Below, in pieces: positions 18,861 to 28,190 of a stretch of DNA of 64,000 nucleotides (within the stretch, counting starts at the first letter, position 1; the number at the start of each line of letters is the position of its first letter). Both the position numbers and the translations under genes were made by a program. The DNA comes from Prevotellaceae bacterium (GTDB lineage Bacteria > Bacteroidota > Bacteroidia > Bacteroidales > Bacteroidaceae), in NCBI GenBank assembly GCA_029219385.1, contig JAQXTH010000023.1, positions 1 through 64,000 of the forward strand. Reading direction: 5' to 3'. Under the pieces are notes generated by a model. The model saw nothing but the letters and a program-made list of their open reading frames with translations, was not told where the DNA came from and ran no database searches.

Positions 18861-18868
18861 CAAAATTA
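18861..18868 (-). promoter_or_regulatory. -7 box TAATTTTG upstream of the PEGA-FGE gene
   Basis: caaaatta on + strand about 80 bp upstream of the start. Confidence 0.45.
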
Positions 18869-18950
18869 GCAAAAATCCATCAAAAAAAAACTTTAATAGC
18901 ACAATAATTATATGACTTAAGCATCTCGATATGGGAAAAAGGTGGAAATC

Positions 18951-20939
18951 CTATGACGTTGTGTCGTGGCCAATCTGCTGCCAGTCTCTGAGAGGCGGAA
19001 TTTCGGCATTGACATAATAATACCAAAAAGTGCCTACAAAAGCGGAGGTGTCGCCTCCCTCTTTTTGAATAATGGTGAAGCGGGCGAAATCTGTGTCGTA
19101 TTTCGGGTCATAGGAGATACGCCCACCCCAAATGCCCGGTCTCAAACGCTCTATCATGGCAGCAGCCTCGGCATAGGCCTTGGGCAAAGGGCTGTCGTGG
19201 TAGACGGCAGCATAGTCTGACAATACAGTCTTGAACAATTCCAACTGTTTGGTCAGCAACAGACCGCACAAAAGATAATCGAGCACTGCCCTGTTGTCTT
19301 TGTCGAAATCGAGCAGGTGGGCCATCTCCGAATTGAAATGAAACGCCTTGATGAAATTGTTGCTGCGGTCTGCAGTGCAGGGGGTGACTTGAAGTTCGTT
19401 TATCTTTCGGTTCCACAAAGAAACGAAATCATCGTGACACGAGGTTTCTTTAAGAAGAGCCAGATATTTTCGGGCAGCAGCCTTGTCGCCCGACATCACG
19501 CTGTATTCAACCATGTGGCGCAGAGAAGAGAGACACATGCCCGAGGAGGGAGAAATCTTCATGCCATATTCAAAGGCTTGATGAAAAGCCTCGTCGCAGA
19601 CACCCAATTCGCGATAGAAAATGCGACAGAAGTCGGTGGCAAAGGGTTTACCGTCAAATCTGGGGCAAAACAACTCCGGACTGTTAATGGGATAGGAAAA
19701 AAGAGTTTCGGGCAGAGTGCCAAGACGCGCCTCTGCCAACAGGGCAAACTGCAAATCAATATTGTTTGTGATTGTGCCTTTCTGTTTCACATCGTCGAGC
19801 AACTCTGCCCAACGGCTCTCTTCGGCAAGCGCAGTGCGACGATAGACATCTTCACTCAAACGATATTGCTCATTGCCCGATATTTCGGAATAACACACAC
19901 AGCCAACAACCAGGACAACAAAAAATGATAACAGCAGAAAAGCACGAACATTCCTGAGGCGCGGAAGAAACAACATGGCCGACACAGGCAGACCAAGCAT
20001 GAGGAGATAGATGTGTTCTCTGCCATCGGCAAAGTCGATGTGCCACCACCGTTCACCGAAAGGAATGAAGCCCAGGTGGTCAGACGACAACTTTACGCCC
20101 AACACGGTGAGAGCCACAATCAAGAGGGGCAATGCCGTTTCGACAATCATCACCGCCTTGAATCTTTTCTCCAAGCCCTTTTGTAACATCGTCAATGCCT
20201 GCAACAAAACGATAAGGAGCATCAACAAAAGCAACACCGGGAACGAAACAATCCAAAAGGCAAGAAAGCCCGTAAGAACAACAACAAGCCACGACCACGG
20301 CCAACGGCACTTGGCACGCGTAAACCCTATGACACACAATGACGCAAACACAAAGATCGCCTCAATGCTGAGACCTATTCTGTGGATAAAGCCGACCAAC
20401 AAGGCGAGAGGAATGACAGTGGCAAACAAAAACGAGGGGAACCGGCGCGAACGATTCAAAGACATAAACAGACCTTTGGCAACACCGCCCCTACCTTCTT
20501 TGTCAAACGCGCCAAACCACGACGGAACGACAAGCGAGGCAAACACGGCAATCAAGGCAAGCAGCAGAGACTCCAAGAATGTCCCGACCGCGGGGTCGGC
20601 GAAAAACTGCAAAAGCCACGAAACAAACAAATTGTTTGCACCGGGATAGTCTGCCAAACGGCCGAGAATGAAATCATCGGTAGCCACATAATAGTTCACT
20701 GCCTCCATGAGGCTCTGAGTGTGGGGAAAGCAACGCAACGACATCTCTGCCACCACGAAAACCACAAGGCCGCTCAACAGAGGCACCAACCACAACGACC
20801 CTGCCAAGCGATTCAAACGCGAAAGTCGTTGCTTGGGGGTGGCAAGATTACTTGTATCGTTCCTTAGTGACACCTTGTTTGTCTTGTCGATAGCGGAGGG
20901 GGTATGTCGGTTAAATCTGTGTTTGCTCATAGTATTCAA
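18951..20939 (-). CDS. DUF6057-like polytopic membrane protein
   Basis: About ten hydrophobic N-terminal segments then a soluble helical C-terminal domain; family name from memory. Confidence 0.65.
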   Translation of the reverse strand: MNTMSKHRFNRHTPSAIDKTNKVSLRNDTSNLATPKQRLSRLNRLAGSLWLVPLLSGLVVFVVAEMSLRCFPHTQSLMEAVNYYVATDDFILGRLADYPGANNLFVSWLLQFFADPAVGTFLESLLLALIAVFASLVVPSWFGAFDKEGRGGVAKGLFMSLNRSRRFPSFLFATVIPLALLVGFIHRIGLSIEAIFVFASLCVIGFTRAKCRWPWSWLVVVLTGFLAFWIVSFPVLLLLMLLIVLLQALTMLQKGLEKRFKAVMIVETALPLLIVALTVLGVKLSSDHLGFIPFGERWWHIDFADGREHIYLLMLGLPVSAMLFLPRLRNVRAFLLLSFFVVLVVGCVCYSEISGNEQYRLSEDVYRRTALAEESRWAELLDDVKQKGTITNNIDLQFALLAEARLGTLPETLFSYPINSPELFCPRFDGKPFATDFCRIFYRELGVCDEAFHQAFEYGMKISPSSGMCLSSLRHMVEYSVMSGDKAAARKYLALLKETSCHDDFVSLWNRKINELQVTPCTADRSNNFIKAFHFNSEMAHLLDFDKDNRAVLDYLLCGLLLTKQLELFKTVLSDYAAVYHDSPLPKAYAEAAAMIERLRPGIWGGRISYDPKYDTDFARFTIIQKEGGDTSAFVGTFWYYYVNAEIPPLRDWQQIGHDTTS

Positions 20940-20980
20940 ATAGTTTGTCTTTTTTATATCAAAATGCAGCCACAGAAAGG

Positions 20981-22441
20981 TCAGGGCCTGAAGAGATTTG
21001 ACAACTCATCGCGGTCGAACGTCACCATGTTTTTTGAAAACTCGGGAATGTTGTAACTGTATGTGCGCAGAGTGTTGTGGCTCGGCTCGCGCTGGGGCAA
21101 CAACAAAGGTTTTGAGAAAGCACGGCCATCGAAGTGAGAGAGAAACAAACGAGTGTGGCGACCGTCAATGCGCTTGGAGCTCAACACTACCCACCGCCCT
21201 GTGGAACTCCACGAATGATAGCTGTCGACATCGTTGCTATTCAGCACACTGACATCGACCTCGCGCCCCGGCTCTTTGCCGCCAAGGTCTATCATGCGCA
21301 AATCAGCCTCCTTGTGATGAATGGGGAAGGTGGCGCAATCGGCACGGGTGAAAAGCAGATAGCGACCGTCAGGAGAGAGGCGGGGAAAGGAGGCACTGCC
21401 ACCATCGGCGGCAGCACTATATATCGTGTCGACAACCGAGCCAAAGCGGCCGCTGTCTTCATCAAAAGCCACGCGACAAAGGCTGTAGCGCAGATTATTG
21501 TATTCAACTGGCATTTTCACGGCTTTTGCCGTGGCAAAAAAGAGCCACTTGCCATCGGCAGAGAAATAAGGGAAAGTCTCCCAATTGAGGCTGTCGTTGA
21601 AACGCTCGTCGGCAAAAACCTCGTTGCGCTCTACATTATATAATATAATGTCGGACTTTTGGTCGTAGACCTCTATCTTGTCGCGCGAATGTCCGTAGAA
21701 CGATTGGCGGGTGGTGTTGCTCGAAAAGACTATGTAGCGACCCGAGGGATGCCAACAGGGATAGGTGGCACTTTTATAAGGGGCTAATTTCTCCAAAGCA
21801 ATTTTATGAAGGCTGCCACCATGGTAAACGACAGTGCCACCGCCCTTGCCACGGGCGTGGAACATCATGCCGCGATTTACGTTATAGTCGGCAAAAGAAT
21901 GACAATTGACGCAGCCCATGTTGTTTTGGGTGTTTTCGACAATGGCAGTCTCGGAGAACGTGGAGAGGTCGCGCCGATAAATGCCCATGTGGTTCCACGA
22001 CTCATATCCGGGCGCGATGAGTCGATAGACAAGATAGCGGTCTATTGTGTCGGGACTGACCTTTATGAAGAAAGGCTTAAAGGTGGTTCCCTCGGGAGAC
22101 TTGTCTGACCATGCCGAGAGGGCAATCTCAATTTTTCGGTCTTTGCCTTTAAGGGCGGCATCGACAAGATCGCGCCACTCGTCAACAGAAAAGGCAACAC
22201 CTTTTTTGCCCGAGACACGCAGGGTCTTTTCTCCTGCCTTGATTTCTGCCTGCACATGGGTTGCCCCGACAACATCGAAATTGAGCGGAGCAATGTTGCA
22301 TGGCACCGTCACATCCATATAGTCAGGAAAAATCTCAGGCTTCTTGTCGACCTTTGCCCCACTCTCGCGCCAACCGTCGCACGACAACAGCGCGAAACCC
22401 ACCAACATTGCAACAAGGATATTCTTATATTTAATAATCAT
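20981..22441 (-). CDS. TolB/PD40-like beta-propeller lipoprotein with a CXXCH motif
   Basis: MIIKYKNILVAMLVGFALLSCDGW lipobox; NMGCVNCHSFAD; propeller motifs YPCWHPSGRYIVFSSN, FPYFSADGKWLFFAT, FPRLSPDGRYLLFT. Confidence 0.85.
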   Translation of the reverse strand: MIIKYKNILVAMLVGFALLSCDGWRESGAKVDKKPEIFPDYMDVTVPCNIAPLNFDVVGATHVQAEIKAGEKTLRVSGKKGVAFSVDEWRDLVDAALKGKDRKIEIALSAWSDKSPEGTTFKPFFIKVSPDTIDRYLVYRLIAPGYESWNHMGIYRRDLSTFSETAIVENTQNNMGCVNCHSFADYNVNRGMMFHARGKGGGTVVYHGGSLHKIALEKLAPYKSATYPCWHPSGRYIVFSSNTTRQSFYGHSRDKIEVYDQKSDIILYNVERNEVFADERFNDSLNWETFPYFSADGKWLFFATAKAVKMPVEYNNLRYSLCRVAFDEDSGRFGSVVDTIYSAAADGGSASFPRLSPDGRYLLFTRADCATFPIHHKEADLRMIDLGGKEPGREVDVSVLNSNDVDSYHSWSSTGRWVVLSSKRIDGRHTRLFLSHFDGRAFSKPLLLPQREPSHNTLRTYSYNIPEFSKNMVTFDRDELSNLFRP

Positions 22442-22478
22442 GGATTTATATCTTGAGTTTAATAAAAAGAAACAACTT

Positions 22479-23030
22479 TTATAGCGTGACGACCTTGTGC
22501 ACAGGCACATCAGAAGGCTCTACCAACACAGTGGGGAACAACTGAAAAGGAAAACACACTCCCACCCTAAAGACACAAGGGGGCAACAGTGTGTGAAACA
22601 GTCGGTCGTAATAACCGCGCCCACGACCAAGCCTGTTGCCCGAAACGTCGAATGCCACACCGGGCACAAGGACAAAGTCTATCTTGTCGAAGTCGGTGAA
22701 ACAGGGAGTGACAGGTTCCAAAATGCCAAAAGAACCGGTGGCCAAAGAGTCTGCACCGGAGTATTTATGAATGGTGAGACTATCGCCCACAACCTTTGGC
22801 AAGAGAATAGTCTTTTCGTGAGACCAACGGTCAACCCATGTGTGAGTGAAAACCTCGTCGGGCAAAGAGAAATAAGCCAACACCACTTCGGCCTTCCGAA
22901 ACTCGGGCAACTCTTCAACTTTTGCCAGGATTTTATTGGAAAGCGTCAGCAACTGTTGTGATGTGTGGGAGATAAAGAATTCCTCTTTTCTCTTTTTCAT
23001 CTCGGCGCGCATTTGTTGTTTTGTCTCCAT
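22479..23030 (-). CDS. 5-formyltetrahydrofolate cyclo-ligase
   Basis: Late motif LVPGVAFDVSGNRLGRGRGYYDRL. Confidence 0.94.
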   Translation of the reverse strand: METKQQMRAEMKKRKEEFFISHTSQQLLTLSNKILAKVEELPEFRKAEVVLAYFSLPDEVFTHTWVDRWSHEKTILLPKVVGDSLTIHKYSGADSLATGSFGILEPVTPCFTDFDKIDFVLVPGVAFDVSGNRLGRGRGYYDRLFHTLLPPCVFRVGVCFPFQLFPTVLVEPSDVPVHKVVTL

Positions 23031-23042
23031 AGAGAAAAGCGA

Positions 23043-25121
23043 TTATTTGTTTTTTCTGAAATGCTTTATCAGGCTATATGCCGTGTAGAGCCCCTTTTCT
23101 CCGGCACGGCCAAGATCGACAAGACCCTCTTCCGTGTTTTTTGAATAAACCTTGGCAAGCCCTCTGTTATAATATGCCTCTGCCAAGCCGGGATCAAGTT
23201 CCAACGCCTTGTCGAAATCCTCAATGGCCTTTGCATATTCTCCCGACAAACAATAGAGCGTGGCCCTGTTGTAGTAGAAAACGGAGCAATGCGCGTCTTG
23301 CTTGATGGCAAGCGTGAGGTCGCTAATCGCAGCAGCATAGCGTTTGGCAGCGTCGTCGGTGGCAGGCATTTCGGGCTTGTCTGACTTTTCGATTTTATCG
23401 GATTTTTCAGATTTGGAAGAACGCAACTCCGCAATCTTCACCTTCACCATGGAACGAAGGAAAACACTCTCCACACCCACTCGGGAGGAGTCGGTTTTCA
23501 GACGCTCACACTTGTCTAACTGCGAGAGGGCATAGTCATAGTCGCGCTCGGCAGCAAGATAGAGGGCATGGGCAAACAAGAGAGTGCAGTCGTCGGGTGC
23601 TTGGTGCAAACGCGAGGCTGCCTTCTTTCGCCACTCGCCAATCTCCAGACACTGTTCGTCTGTCATAGCGAGTTCGCGCGTAGAGAGATATATGGTAGAA
23701 AACAGACTGTCAACGGCATTGGCACGGTCTACAAAGGCAACGGGCGACATGGTCGCTTCGTTCAGGCCATTGTCAGCCTTGAAGAAGGTGAACGAAAACA
23801 AAGGTTGATATTCCACAACAACCTCTTTGTTTTGTATGAGTCCACGATGTTCCGACGCATATATGGGAGCCATGTCTTCGGAGTTGTCCGTAACGATTTT
23901 GTCGTAGTCTTCAATATCCTTGTCTGTCATGCTTCGCGTGAGCGTGTCGAGAGGGTTGACAGCCTCGGTCTTTGTGTAAGCAAGATTTAATTGCAGGTCG
24001 ATAATCGTGCGGTCGTCGGCCTCAGACTTCTTGTTTTCACCCACCTTTCTGTAACAATAAGAACGATTGAGATATGCTCCGGCAAAATCGGGGAACTCTT
24101 TAATAATGGTCGTATAGATTTCGATTGCCCTCTTGAAATCACCGGTTTGCTGGGCCAGAATGGCACGGTTATAGAGTGCAAGCCTATCATCGGGGTGGCG
24201 ATTGAGGACAAAATCAAAGTCTTCGATAGCCAGATTGTTCTCCCCCACCTGCATACGCAGCAAGGCCCGGTTGTAGTGGGCAATATAATTTTCTGGAGCA
24301 ATCTCAATTGCCGCATTATAGTCGCTCATCGCGCCTCGCAAATCCGTGAGCCTATAGCGCGCCAAGGCTCTGTTGACATATAAACGAGTCTGGCGCGGAC
24401 TAATCTCCATTGCCCGTGAATAGATGCTGTCTGCCCTCTCGTTGAGACCCTGTGCCAAAGAGAGCGCACCCAACACAGACATGGCATCGACATCGGTGCT
24501 GTCGAGCGCAAGCGTGTGTTGCAACAAAGTGTCGGCCGAAATGGTGTCGCCACGATCAATGGCGACCTGCGCCTTGAGCATATAAGAACGGGAATAGTCG
24601 GGCCATACCACAATCATGGAATCGAGCAACCTGTCGGCCTCGTCGTTTTGCTTTAAGCGAGATTGACACAAGACCAGGTTATACCATGTCGCCCGATCTT
24701 TTAATTTGAAATCATTTATCAAGGCATAGTAATCGCGCGAGGCAGCCTCGTAGTTTTCCACACAGATATTGCTGATCGCCCTCAGTTTATAAACACCGGG
24801 GATATAGGGATCGCGCTCCATCGACATTGTGCAATCTTCAATCGTGCCGTCGTAGTCGCCCAAATAATATTTTGCAATTCCACGATAATAATATGGGGCA
24901 TATAAATGGGGCTTGGCCGTTATCACCTGATTGAAATATTGTATGGAGAGGGCATAGTCTTCATAATAAAGGGCATTGCGCCCTATGGTCATGACGGCCT
25001 CCGTGTTTACCTGGGCACAAACAAAAAAACTTCCTCCTGTTATGAAAAACATAACAAGAAGAAGCCTATACATTGCCTTTGAATAACAAGTCGACAAATT
25101 AAACCGTTTATTCACAGCCAC
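23043..25121 (-). CDS. Tetratricopeptide-repeat protein, exported (start may be 25073)
   Basis: Many TPR units (YNRALLRMQVGENNLAIEDFDFVLNRHPDD; AYYNRGLAKVYS); signal peptide after internal Met MYRLLLVMFF. Confidence 0.92.
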   Translation of the reverse strand: MAVNKRFNLSTCYSKAMYRLLLVMFFITGGSFFVCAQVNTEAVMTIGRNALYYEDYALSIQYFNQVITAKPHLYAPYYYRGIAKYYLGDYDGTIEDCTMSMERDPYIPGVYKLRAISNICVENYEAASRDYYALINDFKLKDRATWYNLVLCQSRLKQNDEADRLLDSMIVVWPDYSRSYMLKAQVAIDRGDTISADTLLQHTLALDSTDVDAMSVLGALSLAQGLNERADSIYSRAMEISPRQTRLYVNRALARYRLTDLRGAMSDYNAAIEIAPENYIAHYNRALLRMQVGENNLAIEDFDFVLNRHPDDRLALYNRAILAQQTGDFKRAIEIYTTIIKEFPDFAGAYLNRSYCYRKVGENKKSEADDRTIIDLQLNLAYTKTEAVNPLDTLTRSMTDKDIEDYDKIVTDNSEDMAPIYASEHRGLIQNKEVVVEYQPLFSFTFFKADNGLNEATMSPVAFVDRANAVDSLFSTIYLSTRELAMTDEQCLEIGEWRKKAASRLHQAPDDCTLLFAHALYLAAERDYDYALSQLDKCERLKTDSSRVGVESVFLRSMVKVKIAELRSSKSEKSDKIEKSDKPEMPATDDAAKRYAAAISDLTLAIKQDAHCSVFYYNRATLYCLSGEYAKAIEDFDKALELDPGLAEAYYNRGLAKVYSKNTEEGLVDLGRAGEKGLYTAYSLIKHFRKNK

Positions 25122-25150
25122 AAAAATTCTTTACAAAGAAACAACCGCAG

Positions 25151-25708
25151 TTATTTCTTGACCGTGCGCACTTTATAGGAACAACGTGCCTTGCCTTTCA
25201 AGAAAGCCGAAAACTTGCCTTTAAGCATCGAACGGCGGAAGGCACTGATACGGTCGGTAAAGACCTTGCCATCGAGATGGTCAAACTCATGCTGCATGAC
25301 ACGGGCAAGATAGCCGTCTACCCATTCGTCGTGTGATTGAAGATTTTCATCAAGATAAGACACCCTGATACGCGAGGGGCGCGTAACGTCCTCAGAAATG
25401 CCGGGCAAGGAGAGGCAACCCTCATTCATCGTTTCTGTCTCTTCGGAAAACTCAAGGATATGCGCATTGATGTAGGCGTGTCTGAAATCTTTGTATTCGG
25501 GGAACTCATCTGACAAGACATCAAGATCTATCACAACCACCCTAATGGGTTTGCCTATTTGGGGAGCGGCAAGACCGACACCTTGGGAGGCATCTAGCGT
25601 CTGAAACATATCTGCCACGAGTGTGTCTATCTGCTCTTTGTTTAATTCTACGTCTTGCGCTTCCTGCCTCAGAACAGGTTGCCCGTAAATATAAATAGGA
25701 TAAATCAT
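25151..25708 (-). CDS. def: Peptide deformylase
   Basis: GVGLAAPQIG, EGCLSLPG, QHEFDHLDG. Confidence 0.97.
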   Translation of the reverse strand: MIYPIYIYGQPVLRQEAQDVELNKEQIDTLVADMFQTLDASQGVGLAAPQIGKPIRVVVIDLDVLSDEFPEYKDFRHAYINAHILEFSEETETMNEGCLSLPGISEDVTRPSRIRVSYLDENLQSHDEWVDGYLARVMQHEFDHLDGKVFTDRISAFRRSMLKGKFSAFLKGKARCSYKVRTVKK

Positions 25709-25737
25709 TGCTATTATTTGTATTATAAATTCTTTTT

Positions 25738-26160
25738 CTATTTTTTATAAAAGATACTCTCCATATATGATTGCAGAATAATCGTTGCGCTTATCTCATC
25801 GACGAGAGCCTTGTTTCGGCGTGCCATCTTGTGTAAACCACCGTCAATCATTGTGCGGTGTGCCAAGACGGAAGTAAACCTCTCATCGTAGCCCTCTATG
25901 GGAATTTCAGGGTAGTTTTTGCGCCAACGGTTGACAAAAGGCGTGATGTTTTTAGCATTGTCAGACGCCTGACCCGACATTTGGGTAGGCATTCCGATAA
26001 TAATCTTATCTACCGTTTCGCGACTTACATAGTCTGAAAGGAAGTCCCACAGTTTAGAAGTCTCAACCGTGGCCAATCCCGAAGCAATAATGCCGACAGG
26101 GTCGGAAACGGCCAAACCGGTGCGTCGTGCACCATAATCTATAGCCAACAACCTGCCCAT
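25738..26160 (-). CDS. ruvX: Holliday junction resolvase-like RuvX/YqgF
   Basis: LLAIDYGARRTGLAVSDP; IIIGMPTQMSG; DERFTSVLA. Confidence 0.94.
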   Translation of the reverse strand: MGRLLAIDYGARRTGLAVSDPVGIIASGLATVETSKLWDFLSDYVSRETVDKIIIGMPTQMSGQASDNAKNITPFVNRWRKNYPEIPIEGYDERFTSVLAHRTMIDGGLHKMARRNKALVDEISATIILQSYMESIFYKK

Positions 26161-26411
26161 CAGCGTTTGCGCCTCTTAAAAAGTGAAACAATCGACGAGA
26201 TGACCTTATATGACATATAGGCTTTCTTAAACACGCTCACCAAAGAACGAAACGTCAATGAACGCCGGCTGTTTCTTTGAAAAGCAAAAGGGTGTGTAAG
26301 CGCAAACCATTCTTGTTGAAGTTTGACACGTGTCAACTCCAACTGATGAAGCGTCTGCAACCTGCGCTCCCTGATATCACTCAATGTAACCTTCTCCTTA
26401 CTCATAGACAA
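26160..26411 (-). CDS. Hypothetical small protein
   Basis: 83-aa ORF whose start region abuts the holin-like gene and whose end abuts ruvX; operon-like spacing. Confidence 0.65.
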   Translation of the reverse strand: MSMSKEKVTLSDIRERRLQTLHQLELTRVKLQQEWFALTHPFAFQRNSRRSLTFRSLVSVFKKAYMSYKVISSIVSLFKRRKR

Positions 26412-26417
26412 ACAAGA

Positions 26418-26783
26418 CTAAACTTCTGTTTTATTATCATTGCGTTTGCCATCGCCAAGCATCAAGGAGGCTACAAGATTGGCAATTGGATCGGCAATCC
26501 ATCTCTTTCTGTTGGCATATATCATGAATGACAACAGAACATAAAACAAGGCGACAACAGCAAATCCGGCAACAAGGCTGCCCAAGACATCTGACAGCCA
26601 CACAGCCACCGCAAACGAGACAAACAACAATGACATCAACAACAAAGCCAACACCATCAGCCCTACAACCAATGCCGACAACAGCATCGTGAGTTTTTCG
26701 GCAAACGAAAGCACCACATATTGACGCTGCAACAACAAATAGCGTTTCAGACTTACAACTATTTTATGTATGGAAGACTTCAT
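26418..26783 (-). CDS. Phage-holin-superfamily-like membrane protein
   Basis: Two adjacent TM segments (LLSALVVGLMVLALLLMSLLFVSFAVAVWL...LVAGFAVVALFYVLLSFMIY); start at internal Met MKSSIHKIV. Confidence 0.75.
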   Translation of the reverse strand: MKSSIHKIVVSLKRYLLLQRQYVVLSFAEKLTMLLSALVVGLMVLALLLMSLLFVSFAVAVWLSDVLGSLVAGFAVVALFYVLLSFMIYANRKRWIADPIANLVASLMLGDGKRNDNKTEV

Positions 26784-26919
26784 CAATCTAAAATTTTTAA
26801 ATTGTCCGATTATAGCAAAACATATTAGCATTATGCCTCTATCAAACCATAGAGACAAATATCACGGCAACAAAACAAATGTTGCCCGCCGACACTATTT
26901 GTCTCGGCGAGCAACATCG

Positions 26920-27123
26920 TTACTCTGCATTTTGCAATTCGTCGGCTATGTCGTCGACAAGACTGTTCATCTCCTTGCGACTCAACTTAACACCACGATT
27001 GCGAATAGACTCTGCTATCTTTGCACGCAGGTCAGAACCTTTTTCGGGAGCAAACAGCAAACCGCAAGCTGCTCCAATCACTGCGCCACCAAGCACGGCG
27101 GCAAATACGCCAATACCTTTCAT
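26920..27123 (-). CDS. YtxH-domain protein
   Basis: VFAAVLGGAVIGAACGLLFAPEKGSDLRAKI. Confidence 0.88.
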   Translation of the reverse strand: MKGIGVFAAVLGGAVIGAACGLLFAPEKGSDLRAKIAESIRNRGVKLSRKEMNSLVDDIADELQNAE

Positions 27124-27152
27124 TGTTTATTTGTTTTAAATCGTTTGGACTT

Positions 27153-27160
27153 CAAAATTA
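27153..27160 (-). promoter_or_regulatory. -7 box TAATTTTG for the YtxH gene
   Basis: caaaatta on + strand about 30 bp upstream of the start. Confidence 0.5.
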
Positions 27161-27266
27161 GGCAACTTTTTCTATAAAACCTACCACATTGGCGAAAAAA
27201 GTTTTAAATAAAGCATAAAATAGACTAATATAGCCAATAATGCCTTGTAGTGTGAGCGAAAATCAC

Positions 27267-27274
27267 TATATTTG
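27267..27274 (+). promoter_or_regulatory. -7 box TATATTTG upstream of the SPOR lipoprotein
   Basis: TATATTTGC about 90 bp upstream of the ATG. Confidence 0.55.
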
Positions 27275-27363
27275 CAGAGTAGAAGGAGCATTTAAACACT
27301 CCCTTTGGCACTCAGACTATTCACTATAAAATAACGAAACATTAACAAATAAAACCAATCTTT

Positions 27364-27882
27364 ATGAAGAAGACTACAACTTATGCAACTATTGCGGCAA
27401 GTATGTTTTTTGCTTTCAGTTTGTCGTCGTGCAAATCGAATGAGAGCATGTATAAGAAGGCCTACGAGAAAGCACAGGCAATGAACCAAAACACACAAGT
27501 TACAGAAGAGCCGGCAGTTGTAAATGTTACTCCTGTTCAACAACAAACAACCACAACCACAACCACCACTCCCGTGGCTAAAAACACTACCCCCGTGGCT
27601 CAAAGCAACGTGAAGGTGCAGGAGGAAAGCGTACAGGTGATTGACGGAGCCGGCCTCAAGGCATACAGCGTGGTTTGTGGCAGTTTCAGCCTGCAAGCAA
27701 ACGCAGTGGGCTTGCAGCAAAAACTCAAACAAAATGGCTATCAGGCACAAATCGCACTCAACCCCGAGCGCAAACTCTATCGCGTGATCGCTTCCACACA
27801 CGACACCAAAGACCAAGCTACAGACTATCGCAACAAACTTCGTGAAAGTTATCCCGATGCTTGGTTGCTATATAAGAAATAA
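27364..27882 (+). CDS. SPOR-domain lipoprotein
   Basis: FSLSSCKSNES lipobox; C-terminal VVCGSFSLQANAVGLQQKLKQNGYQAQIALN...YRVIASTH SPOR pattern. Confidence 0.9.
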   Translation: MKKTTTYATIAASMFFAFSLSSCKSNESMYKKAYEKAQAMNQNTQVTEEPAVVNVTPVQQQTTTTTTTTPVAKNTTPVAQSNVKVQEESVQVIDGAGLKAYSVVCGSFSLQANAVGLQQKLKQNGYQAQIALNPERKLYRVIASTHDTKDQATDYRNKLRESYPDAWLLYKK

Positions 27883-27907
27883 ATAATCCAAACAATTCGG
27901 AATTACA

Positions 27908-27950
27908 TTAGCGGCATCTTATTCAACGAAATAAGGTGCCGCTAATTTTT
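27908..27950 (+). terminator. Rho-independent-like terminator after the SPOR gene
   Basis: ttagcggcatcttat ... ataaggtgccgctaa followed by ttttt. Confidence 0.8.
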
Positions 27951-28000
27951 TTCAGAGAAAACACAAAACGCTGATTTGCGACATGGCTCACAACAAGCCA

Positions 28001-28044
28001 ATACTAAAACGTTACTAACATTACTAAGTTACTAACACTACTAA
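28001..28044. repeat. Short tandem array of (T)TACTAA units
   Basis: atactaaaacgttactaacattactaagttactaacactactaa: five cores spaced 8-11 bp. Confidence 0.75.
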
Positions 28045-28099
28045 TGAAAAAAGTTATTAACTTTAATGATGATAATAACGATATAAAACTTAAATACAA

Positions 28100-28134
28100 A
28101 AAATCCGTGGCTCTTGTGATTAGCCACGGATTTT
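28100..28134. terminator. Bidirectional-looking terminator between SPOR and TonB genes
   Basis: aaaatccgtggct-cttgtgatt-agccacggatttt. Confidence 0.8.
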
Positions 28135-28190
28135 TATATCAGACTCTGTTTTAATCAAAGCAGAGAGTTATTGTAGTGTGAACTCCTACA

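Noticed and set aside
20011-20867. Overlapping plus-strand ORFs (212 and 161 aa) opposite the DUF6057-like gene
   Set aside because: Low-complexity basic translations typical of antisense frames; no signal, domain or spacing support.
26418-26783. Holin-like protein as evidence of prophage
   Set aside because: Members of this superfamily are common chromosomal membrane proteins in Bacteroidota and occur next to YtxH genes; no other phage genes seen.
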